The translations under genes were made by a program, and so were the position numbers. Source: Chrysomallon squamiferum (lineage: Eukaryota; Mollusca; Gastropoda; Neomphalida; Peltospiridae). From it: a stretch of DNA of 64,000 bases. Location of the stretch: positions 7,644,169-7,708,168 of the forward strand of contig CM022679.1 in NCBI GenBank assembly GCA_012295275.1, given 5' to 3'. The notes beneath the pieces are model-generated. The model worked only from the letters and a program-made list of their open reading frames with translations. It did not search any database and was not told where the DNA came from. The stretch's first letter is position 1; the number at the start of each line of letters is the position of its first letter. Shown in pieces: positions 14,301-27,700 of this stretch.

Positions 14301-17300
14301 TAAAAAATATATATAATAAATTGTATATAAAAAAAATAATGATAGAAAATTTTAAAAAACCTATATTTTAAAATTAAGAAAAAGTTTTTAAATATTAAAA
14401 AAAACAAAATGTAATAATAAGTTACATGTTCTGTTACTATTAAAATAAATTAAATAATTGAATTATTACTGATAACAGGCTAACCTGAGAAATTATTATG
14501 CACAAAAGCATATGCTGTTAATTACATTATGTGTTGTTAATTATATTAACTTTAATTAATAAAACTTTTCTGCTACCTTCTGTTAACTACTGCCACAGTT
14601 TCCTCTTTCTCCAGAGCTGCACACATCACATGATCAGTGAACTGAGTGTACGCTGGCACAGTCGACTGTTCACAGGTATTCAACAATATGTTCAAACCCT
14701 GAAATTAATTAATAATATACACCTGTGTGCATTTTAATACACCTTTTTTTAACAGTTATACAAGAAAACTTTATGCCATGACTTCATCTATTCCTATCTG
14801 TCACCTTAAAAAGGATATTTTTTTATATGAATATTCCCAACATACAGGAAAACACACACCATGGCTTATGATAAACCTAACATAGAGGGCTGTCTGGAAT
14901 GGGAAACAGTCTAATAAGTAAACTACAGCTCACTCAAAACATGTCAAATACTAATAGAATATTTAAAAGACACATACAAATACTTTTTTTTTTCCTGGGA
15001 TGTTCTTGGAAAGGTCTTTGTTGTTCTTTTTTATAAAATAAGGCCAAACTTAAGTTAACTTATTATGTACTTTTTAACTAAGTTTACTTTTAATTTATTT
15101 ATTTATTTATTTATATTTTTTATTATTATTATTTACAAAAGCCTATTATTTAGAAAATATTAACAATTACTTTGCTAAAATTAAAGACAATTTAAAAAGA
15201 TTCACAGCTAGAAGCTGGGGATAAATGTTTTTCCCTCTTTCAGTAAATATTTTATTATTTTAATGACTGTATTTCTCTTTTTTTTTAGTTATTTAAAATA
15301 TTTTTTAAATTAAAAAATAATAATAAAATAAAATTTTGATTATAAATTTTTTATTCTTATTAACAAAAGTTCACACATAAAATGAGAATTATCAGTTCAT
15401 GATCTCCAAATTAGACACTACGTTCTCATTTTATTTTTATTTTAATATTTATGTTACTGTGCACTTTTATTTCATTTTTGCAGTTTCATCTCAAAACCAC
15501 AGACAGAAATAAATAAATAAATAAATAAATGAAATTTAATTCAGACAGTAAAGAAAAAGAAAAAAGTTATTTCCGAAATGGTTCATTCCATTTACAATAA
15601 CAGTCAATACAAAATTATCTGGTAATGGACTCTTCCTTCATCATGACTGTAAATTTATGATCTCTTAATGGAAGAGTTCATATTGTACTAGAGAGTGGAA
15701 AGAATCATCTGAACAAATAACATTATTCAGTGAAATATTATTTATTAATGAAAAAACAAAGTTTGATTTTCATCTCACAAATTAATTGCATATATACTCA
15801 TATTTGTACTGATATAAAAAAAAAATATTTTTTTTTTAAAATCGTTAAGTACATGTACTTCTCTGACATTCAGACAAAAGGTCATTAGCTGTTAAAAGTA
15901 CGTTTCACCTAGCCACATGCTACTGACTCGCAACAGTGATGGATGGAGTCTGTATATTAAATAAAGATAGATATAAATGGTATATTTTGTTTAAATAAAA
16001 AAGTATCTTAATAGAGTGCTTTTTTCTTCTTGCTTTTTATTTTTTGTACATGAACATTGAATGACACATTTTGTACATCTGTGTATGTATCAAATATTTG
16101 TTATATAGAAATGTTAACTATTTTTTTTTTTTAAATTCATAAATAAAATTAATTAATTAATTAATTAACTAATTAATTATTTCAAAATCTTACATTTCAT
16201 CCTGATAGAACATAACCATTATTAAAAAAAAAACCCCACCCAAAATGAAATTTATTCACCATAGGTTTTTAACTACTGAAATATATTTATACCTATAGTT
16301 TAAGACAAATAGTAAAGTATATTTTAAAAAAATAAAAAAAAAAAATAATAATAATAATAATAATAATTCTTTAGCATTGTATTTTTGAAGGCCATGGGGT
16401 TAATTATACTGTCATTTAAGCAATCACTTCCTTGGACTCTTCCAATCCGTACACCCTATAATAAAAATGGAACACACTGGTACATTTAACTGGCAGGTGT
16501 TAATACACTGTAACACAACTGCACTTTAGACAGAAGTGCAAAACACTTTCTGCACCACAAGTTTCAGGATATTACCTTTTTGTACTTCTGTGAGCTTCTG
16601 CGCCCTAAGTCTACTGAATTACAGTTACAGTGACCTTTGACATGATCAATAAACCCTGCAAGTCATCCCTGTCTGCCTCAGCATGTGAAGAGATTTTTAT
16701 TAGCTCAATTATTTGGCTCTGCATCGGACTGTTACTACTGTTAAAGCAGCATACTGTGATGTTCATAAGTGGAAATTTGGAAATAATAATAATAACTATT
16801 TTTGTTTATTATTATTATTTATAATAATAATTGTTTTGTTTTTTTATTTATTTATTTATAAAAATAATTGTATTTTTTTTTAAAATAAAAATTTAATATA
16901 AAAGAAATTATTTTGTTTTTGAGAAAGATTTTTTATGTTAATTAATGAAAAAAAAAAAAATTAAAAATTAAAATCCTGCTTTTAAAAAAAAAAGTTATAT
17001 ATGTATAACTTTAAAAAAAAGATTTTAATTTTTATGTGACTTTTTTTCATTAATTAATATAAAAAATCTGTCACAAAAACAAAATAATTTCTTTTAATTT
17101 GTATTTTTTTTAAAAAAAATCAGTTAAAAAACATCATAACTTAAGAAAGTAATGGTTTCTTTAAATTGTATTGTGTAATTATTTTATAACTTACCAGTGG
17201 CTTCAAAGATGTTACATGCTTTTTCCAAGTTGGATCATCAAAATGCAGTCCAAAGGCATTCTGAAAATAAAAAATTACATTAAAAAATTGTGTAAATATT

Positions 17301-17563
17301 TATAAAAGAAAGCCAATATTTTATTTTGTGGTGTAATCAATATTTGGTCAAGAATCACAACAAATAGTAAGATATTTTTTTACTATACAAGTTATTTATA
17401 CAAGTTTAATTCTAACACCAAATATTTATCATATGATCCAAAATAGCCCTCTATACCTGAAACTGAATTTAATAATATACTAAATATTATATATTATACA
17501 CACACACAATTTATGATTTGTTTGGTTAAATACATACATATTGTTTATTTCATCCTTTATAAA

Positions 17564-17602
<39 letters not shown>

Positions 17603-18718
17603 TTATGAATGACACAAGGAATAAATAATCACCTTTTACAATTAATTCTATTCAACACTTAGACTGCATCATTTTTATTAAATTAAAATTTAATTTCTTC
17701 TGAACCCACATAAGAATCAATAACACATTGTTTCATTACTTTTGTCAGTAAATTTAAATTATTTAATGTATTCTAGCCAGTCATCAACAGATAAAAAAAA
17801 TAATTTAAAATTCTGTTTTTTTTAAATCTACATTTGCACTGAGAATTATTATTATTTTATTAATATTTTTTTTTATTTTATTTTTTATTTTTTTTTTTTT
17901 TTTTAAACTTTAAAACTAAAAGAGATTGACTCATTCCATCCATGATTGTTATTAAATAATTTGTATTTTTAATTCTTTTCTGCTATGTACATATATATAT
18001 ATATATATATATTCTGATTTTCTGATACATACAACAGTTGACTGTCACTTGATTATCTATATATAGATAGACTGATATAGATATAGATATAGATATCAGT
18101 TTAAACATTATCAGACACAATATAAATATCGTAAAAAAAAAAGAGGAAGTAAATCAGTTATTACAACATTTAATTATACAGTAATAACTGATAAATATAA
18201 TGCATAGTGGTCATAAACACAATTCTGCAATATCACTGAAACATTTTGTTATTTGAGAATTTAACTGTGCAGGGAAAAAAAAAAAAAAAAAAAACATTCT
18301 TTACTGAAAGCATATAGTACTGCAGAAACAGTTTGTTAGAGAATAATATTGATTCATATTATGATATAAGTATGTGGCAAGATGACATTCTGTTGTACTA
18401 GATGAGGTTAAGATGATAATAAATAGTTATTTACAGCATAAACAAGATTTTACACAATGAAGATAAATACTGTGTAAATATTCCAGAATTTAGTGTATAA
18501 AGTGCAAGTTAATATTTACACTATCTGGCAAAGAAAAAAAAAATGGTTAATTTAAATCAGAAAATAGAATTAATGTTAATAATAATAACTGTCTTATTGG
18601 AGAGAATAATAAAAATAATTAAATAAATAAAACATTATTATTATCATTTTTTAAAATACTTTTAAATGTATACAATTTATTAAATGCAGCATAGCAATTT
18701 ACAAAAAAATATTTAGAA

Positions 18719-18763
<45 letters not shown>

Positions 18764-21700
18764 GGAAACAAACATACTAATACATTCAGTCTATAACACT
18801 AAATACACAAACATATTTTATTTACTCTCTCTCTTTCACACTCACAAACAAAGGTCACCCAATAATACACCACTATTATATTAATATATTTTAATAAACA
18901 CACACACACACAAATGCCTATCCTATATTACTAGAAGAGTCTAAATTCAGTATCAAGCAGAGTTCAGTTACACTGATGACACTGTGAACTTGAGCTGAAC
19001 CTGCCTCCCTCCCCCTCACACTCTGTCATGGGTCAGGCCAGCTAGTACCAAGTGCACTAACATGTCCCGGATTGAGTGGGCTGTTGTCCTCCGGTGACTT
19101 CACTTGACCCTTGATTTGACCTCACTAAGGTAAACTGTCTGCATGGCTCAACTGTACTGGGAGTGGAAAATTAGCTGAGCAAACTGTGACATTAATAATA
19201 TTAATATAACAATAATGGGCTTTACCCAAACACAGTGGAATCACCCACTGTTTTATTGCCTGTAATTCTTTACAATTGTTTTATACACTTGAATATCCAT
19301 CCATATATAAAGATGGATAGACAGGAATAGACATACACGTATTTTTGATTTCTTTGGTTTGTATACAGATTCATTGTGGGGGGTCCATTTTTTTTTTTTC
19401 ATTTCATTTGATGCAACTGGGATGGCATTAGAATTCTGTTTTTCATTTTGTATATTTAAAATAATGCAGTATTAAGAAAGATATTAAAATTATAAAATAT
19501 ATTCTTTCTTTTTATTTTATATTAAATTGCACACTTCTACAACTTAAAATTAAAAAAAAATATATATATTTAATGAATAATTTATTCAATCATATATAAG
19601 CAGAATTAGGACTTAACATAAAAAGCACAAACTTGTTTTTATAAAATTAGCATTCATATTTCTAAATAATTGTAATCTTTAATTTACTTTTACTTTGTTT
19701 TTAATAATCCTGATAACTTTTCTGTAAAAAAAAAAACATATATATATATATATATATAATGAAAAGATAACATTTGAATTTTCTGATTAATATATGATGA
19801 AAACAGCAAAGGAGATCAATGCTTCTGAATCATAAGCAGCTGGGAAAATGAATTATGTAGCATAGCATATTGAAAAAAAAAACCACATTAAAATTTAATG
19901 AAATATGGTAAAGCAGAAAATATTTTAAATGCATCATGGGATAAAAAATTCAATGCCGAGCACAATATGGAAAACCTTAAACTTTTAAAGTTTCGGTAAG
20001 AAGAAGAACTAAATTAACATTAGTTGAATTTTTTCAAAATGTAAAACAAACAAATTAAAACTGATAACATTTGTCAATAAACTGTTTTTAAAAACAGACA
20101 CAAAAGAACAAAAAACATATTTTGAAAATGTAAAATTTAAAATTATATCAAAGCATAAATTATGTAAAATTATATAAAATGTTGTACTGAAGATTTCAAT
20201 TAATTTTTTTTTTTTTTTCAGTTTTTCCATGAAAAATAACTTTATCAGAATCAGTGGCATAACAAACATGTTCCATTTTGTTCAGGACACAATTTTATTC
20301 TATTTTATATTTTATTTTACTATTTTCTAAATTGTGACTGAACACTTTATATTTGTAACCCTCAAAGATGTTGGAAAGTAGAAATATCAAAAAATAAAAA
20401 ATAATAATAATAATAATAAATAAATAAAAATGTAGTAAATAAGATAATAATTTTAAGGATAAATACAATAATAAACTTGAGCACAAATGTATCTCATTAA
20501 TATCAAATTTAAAAAAAGAACTATTCTGAATAACAAAATTTAAATTAAACTGATTTTTCTCTTAAGAAATGACTGTGAAGGGAGAGGTTTAAAGGGAAGA
20601 TAATTATGTGCAATAACATACAATCAGTCACTGTTCATTATTATTATTTATTTATTTATTTATTTATTTCTGGTGTTGTTTTTGCTGTTTTCCAGAGTCT
20701 GTTAGTATATATCAGATGACTAATGATCTAGTCTAAAAAAAGAAGCTCATTGTTTTCATGCTGTTATTTATTTAATCAGCAGCAGAAGATTTTTTGTTTG
20801 AAGTTTCCAAGAACCATCAATATGCATACCACAACCACCATCATAACATTTCACTAACCCTGGACTATATTTCACTAATTACACCTACCAGTTCTCTAAA
20901 AAAAAAAATTTAATTGCTTATGACCATAATATGTATTTTCTGTTTTCTAGGTTCTTATGACTATAAAATGTTTTATGTTTTGAATTTACAAAACTGATTT
21001 TTGATCATATCAAGTTATTTGGATTCTCCATTGACTGAAAAGTTCATTTCTTTTATTTTTAATACTGTGTTATTTATTATTTCTTTTTTGTCATAAATGT
21101 ACACTGTACAGTTTAATGTGTGTCTTATTTCATTTTAATATAATCTTTATACTGATGACCTGTCTAGAAAAAAAATCAAGGTGAGGATAGGCATCATTAA
21201 AATTATTAATTAATTCTTGTCATATACATATGAAACCTTTTTAAAAAAACAAAATGCAAGGGTTAATTAATTCTTATGATGTCAATGTAAAAAAAAATTA
21301 AAAATTAAAATCTGATTAATTCATCCTTGTCATATTCAGGTGAACAAGTTCTGAAAACAAATTAATGATTTTAAATGTTTCATTAATTAATTACTGTCAT
21401 ATTCATATACGTGAACATTTTAAAAACAAATAAATTCTGTAATAATATTTAAAAAAACAAAAAAAAACCTCACCATGAAGTTAATTTCTAGAAATGTCTT
21501 CAATGCAAGACAGATGAGAACAGAAACAGCAGGAACAGAAATAGCCATTTAATTACAAACACTGGCAGATCCAACAATGAAACCATGATACCAAGGATGC
21601 ATAAATATAAATCTATTCTATTTAACTGTTATTTGTTTTTACATGCATGACAGACAATGTTTATTTTATTATTATTATGAAATATTGTTTCTGAAATAAA

Positions 21701-24700
21701 AATATTTTTTACTAAAATGATTTCAAAATTACAAAAATTATGTCATGCTGAAAAGTGCAACTGAATGTTAATTATTATTTCTTTCTTTCCATTTCCATTT
21801 ATAAATTTATGAACTGCTTATTGATAATATTACTTCTTTTTCAAGTCAAAAGGACAATAATTTTATTAATATTATGAAAAAAAACAATTCCTACTAAATC
21901 TTGACAAAATTCAATGTTTTATCTTTACACATCCACCCTCCATCATTTGGATCCACCAGTGCCAGAGAAAGTGAAAATGGAACCTAGAACTCACCACTTG
22001 AGAATAAAAACGTGAACCCAGTTCCCAACCTTCTGTGGCATTCTTCAAAAGTAAATTTATCAAAGTTCAAGTAACTATAACAACAAACCTCTTCAAAAGA
22101 GACTGTGACAGTCAACCATCTTGAACAAATAAAACACTATGAAGACACATTTTCTCAAACGACTGATTAAAAAGACAGGGAACACGTAAAATAAAAATGG
22201 GCAAAGATCAGCACACTGCTAAAACAAGAAAAGCCAAATTTCCAAAAATCCAGTTTTAATTTTCAGATTTATTCTGAATGACCTGTCTGATCATAATAAT
22301 AATGGAGATAATATTTTTTGGGTTTGGAGTTACATATTTGAACAAAATATCAATACAGTCTTACTTTTACAATTACTGATTTAAAAATGGCAGACCCCAA
22401 ACAAAACTGGAAATTCATGTGTCTGCAGAAGATTCACATCCTTGAATAATTATGTACAGAAACAATAATAATAATAATAACAACAGTAATAAAAGTATCT
22501 TCCTAAAATACAAATTTTCTACACCAAATATTTGTCTGAACGTTTGTTACACTAGAACTATCAATTAAAACAAAAACTAATACTGTGCTTGCATGTTTCC
22601 TTGCTTACATTCATTCAGTATTTATAATAATTTTATAAAAAAATAAACATTAACTAACCTTTTTGACTTCATACCAGGAAGGTTATTCATTTATTAGTAA
22701 AACATTTAAAATTTTAAACTTCAAAAGTTGTAATGTATAAAAATTGAAAATAAACAACTGAGGGTAAATCATATTTGATGATTTTAAGCACATATGACTA
22801 CTAATTACCTTCCAGTCTGAAACAGAAGTTTCTATCACACTACAACATACCAAACAACAGCAAGGAGTAACTATTACAAATCTGCTCTGAAGTTAAAGGC
22901 ATGTAAAATAAAGACAAACAGGAAAAAAGAAGACAAGAGAGTTAAATCTCTAAAGGAAAAACTGATTTGAGAGACTTTGAAAAAGAAATAAACAGTACTA
23001 TCTACACTAAGGGATTTTTATATCTGGTTGACCACTATAATGAATGAATGTCTAAAGACACCCTAGCACAAACAATTTATATCAGCTATTGGGTGAGGTT
23101 CACCACTATAATACTAAATAATCAAACAAGTTTAAAATCACCTTAGCATCATGTGTAAGATCCATTACTTCTATGTGAGGTGACAGAATCTGACCTAGAG
23201 AATAAAATAGATTTTTATTAAATTACTAATATATGTGTATATATTTATATATATATTCCTATTTTGTTATGAAAACGTATAATAAATTACAAATATAATT
23301 ATATATTTATATTACCATCTTGTTATGAAAAGACATTATCTAACCATTTATAATAATAATAATAATAATGATAATAATATTATAATAGTAAAAACAACAA
23401 TAATAATAATAAGTACAATTAATTAGATTAAAGGTCCAGCATTCTTTAACCAAAATAGGTTTTGAAACACAAAATCCTTTCATATAGTCTGCATATTTTT
23501 TCCTCTTTTTTTTTTCATAGAATAAAGGATATGTAACTGAACCATAAGCTATCAATATGTTGGCTGCTTGAAACAAGCTTCACATTTCAGAATTTATTGT
23601 TAAATGATGCCAGCCTGTTAAACTCTTTTTCACTCTACAAGAAACATGGACACACTTACTACTTTTTCGGCTTGTTTCATTCTTTTTCTTCACATTCTGA
23701 GAGAAGTAGAAGATTTTCTCAGCAGACGGATTAGCCCAGGACAGAACTCCCTTTTTATCAATACAGCACAGTGACTGAAACAAAACAACACTACAAACAT
23801 AACAACACACAACCATGTTTTCTAATTTAGATCCTTTAAAAAAATATCTTGATCTTAAATACATTGTAGATGCAGCTTAAGAAATCTTAAAATATATCAA
23901 AAACAGATCAGATATTCTGAGTTAAAATCGGTTTTAACATTCAAAAGAAAAACAAAAACAATAATAAACTATTGAATGAATATTTGCGATAACATCTCAG
24001 TATATTTTAATTAACATTGGATGATTATTTTGTTTAATACTGATATTTAACAGGGGAAATAATCATGTAATACTTCCTGTAGCACCTGATTAAAACTTCA
24101 AAGTCATGATTAATTATTTAAATTTTTTTTTCTTTCCACAATGGAATAATAGCAGAATTTTTTTTTTTTTTCTTCTGTGATAATATGAGACTAAATAAAT
24201 AAATAACTTTTTTACATTTCTGTTGGGACACTTACTGTGACACTTTCCAGTACGTGGATAATGTTGCTGTGTCTGGTTAAAACGAGGGCTTTGCCAAACA
24301 AAATGTCGGTGAACCATCTGGCAATCTTCTGCCAGGTCATGTTCACTCGGGCCTCCTCCACTGAGATTGTACTGTCACTGTCAAAACTGTTCTCATTTGC
24401 TCTCTGCGAAAACCAGTTAAATAATGAATAAATAAACAGACAAGTCCACACAAAAATATTACAATATATTCAGATTGTGAATATTTCTTTCCAATTTTGC
24501 AACGTAACAAATTTTAAAACGGATACAAAACCAATCAATGAATTGGATAACCAAAGATTTGTTCTGTTACGGAATGTTTTTGAAGATGTATTTCAATTCT
24601 GGTATTATTTTTATGATATAATGATATTATGATATAAAACGATTTTAAAAGAAAATTGTTTTCAAATAAAATATCCCAAGGGAGGTCACTCTTAATATAT

Positions 24701-27700
24701 AAATATGCCAAGACACTTTAGTGATTTACCTTGAAATGTCTGGCAATGTTAAAAGCAGCAAATATTCTTGCTTGTCCATATATATTAAGAGACAACCACA
24801 TCAATGGAAATATCATGGAAGTCAAAGGCAGAACACTATGAACCTGAAAACCAAAACAATTTGTTTTTGAAATTCATGATATGATACACTGATACAAGAT
24901 ACAACATACTCCAGTGTCTACATGTTTATATTAATTTTACAATTTCAATTTTTAGTTTTGGTAATTTACTGTGTATATGCATACAATTTTGATTCATTAA
25001 GTATTTTTATAGATAAAAAATAAATTACTGTACATTTCAGTTGATTAAATATTATTTTTAACAGCTTGTATATTTTGGTTTGTTTATTTACATCTCTATT
25101 TCTCAGTTGAATAAAGACTTACACATTTTTAAAATCAAATTTTCTGTTCAACAACCTTAATTCTGTGGTTTCTGATTTCAGAAGACACAGACACACAAAC
25201 ATGTCAGATTGTAACTTACAAGTAAAACAATGATCATTTCAGTCCAGTGACCAACATGTGTGTCTAAGTAAACATATCTTAGTGTGTTTGTTATGGTCAT
25301 CACAACCTGAAAATTAAAAATATCGATGGCTGATAAGTAATATGTGTCTTGATATTAAATAACATTTAATCTTCATATTTTATCAGAATAATAATTACAA
25401 ATTCACATAAAACATATTATAAGTTTTATCCTGCAACAAAATAAATATTAAATTAAAAAGAAGAAAATTTCTAACAAAATAAACTTTTAATGATCAAAAC
25501 AGATAAGTTAAATATTTAACTTGATAAATGTTTTATCCTTTTTCTTTAACATTATGTAGCTTGATGGAATTGTGAATAAAATAAAAAAAATTATAAATAA
25601 ATATAACAGGTAAAATAAACAGAACACTAAAATTTGTATTTATCTAATATTTTTAGATTCTTTTTCATTTAATGGTAATGACACTTCTAATATTGTCAAC
25701 AACAGAAAATACTGCTTTATTTACTAAACAAAAATAAATTTACAGTTAAAATACATCAAGTGTGGTCTTAGACTTTGCATAATTTAAATAATCCTGACAG
25801 AAGGTATAAAAATATATAGATAGATAGATAGATAGGTATATATAACTTTAACTAAATAGGTCTTAAACATACAACAACAAGAGGAACTATTCTTCTTTCA
25901 AGCCACACTCTGACAATCAAGTGTTTTTCATGTTCCAACATGCTCACAGTTCGCTGAAGTTTGGAATCAAGAATACATCTGAAAAATAATAAACAATAAG
26001 AATAAAAATAATATTTTAACATTATATATCTAGCTATACATTGGCAGGTGTGTGTTAATTAGTTATTTATTATACATCAACTAATAAAATAAGTGTTCCT
26101 TAGTGAAACAAACTGAACAGTTTACATAGCCATGATGTCTTTAACATAAATAATAATATTACAAAATGTCAACAATAAACAATATTTTATAAAGTTTTCA
26201 AAGCTATAGAAGACCTCAAAATAATAGTTTTAAAAAAAAAGAGAATTTCCTAATTAAAATCAAATCATCTTAAGTCTTATTAATGAAACTATTTAAAAAA
26301 AAAAAAAAAAAAAAAATTAATATTAAAAAAACAATGTATGAAGTACTGTTCCTGTGTGTTATGGTATTTAATTTTGTGATCTAACAACACTTCCTTGATA
26401 TTTACCTAATATTTTTAAGAATTGGAGTTTCTAACAGGATAAATTTCTTTGGTTTCAGTGGAATTGCAGCTCTGGGTTCATTAGGATTGTCTGAAAGAGT
26501 TTCAATCTCAGGAGCAAACACATCTCCTTCTGCTAGCTCCAAGTCTTGTGTCTCATCTGTTTGCTGGTGAAAAAACAGAATGCACAAATATTTTATGTTT
26601 AATTACGTTATCTGTTGAACAAACCTTTTGTTATTTGAAAACAAAATTAATAATAACTATGACATTATCAACTGAATCTATAATATCATTTAATAAAAAT
26701 GTTAAAAAATTTAATACATTTTAATAAAACAAGAATATAAATAACAGAATGCTTAAATTGCATTTATGAATTTCTTTTTTTTTTCTTTTTGGTTTATTTT
26801 GTAGGGGAGTGGGGTTTTTTTTAAATTAAGAAAAATTGCATTTAAATAAAATATAAAAATTTCTGCTACTAGTAATTTCTGCTATGTTCTCAAAGATTCA
26901 TTTAAATGTCTTTTTAATTTATACACCTGTTTAAGAAAACAATGAGAATAATAAAACATATTCAATTACATTAACCAAATCTTTTTTTTTTTCTTGTTGA
27001 AGATTAAATTACATATTCAACAAAACAATTACTGATTTCAGGAAATTCTGAAACAGTATTAAATGATTTGAAGTAAAAACATACTTCTACTTCTCTACAC
27101 TTGGCTGGAACAGTCTGCCCAGGTCTCAACAGAATTACATCCCCTTTAACTAGCAGAGCGACAGGCAGATTGACAACATAACCATCTCTGTATGTCCACT
27201 GTAATGAGATACACGGCGAAAGAGGAGAATGAAGGTTCAAATAGTCATGAGGCTTCCATTCAATGTTTTTTAGTGATTCTGAAACACAAAGTTTGTATGT
27301 CGTAATTCAGAAAGAACCGTGCAGTAAAAATTTAACTTAATAATGTTTAGAACAGACCCAGTAACACATATCTTTTACTTGTATGTTTCATCCTTATATA
27401 GCATTGACAAATGTATAATTTTGTCAGGGACAAATGACAGACTAAACACACAGAAATTTGAACAATGGCTAAGAAAAAGTATTTATTGGACATTCTGTAG
27501 TAATTTATTAGCAAAAAACCAATTTAAGAGTCTCAAAATATTGAGATTAAAAAAACAAATTTATTATTTAAATTTTGTAGTTAATTTACTTCAAAATATA
27601 TCAATTTGTATTGTTTCTCCAAAGTATTTATGTTAAAAATAATTGTTGTGACAGGTATCTCAAAAACACGTTTTACACATGGACACAGAAGAGCAAAGAT

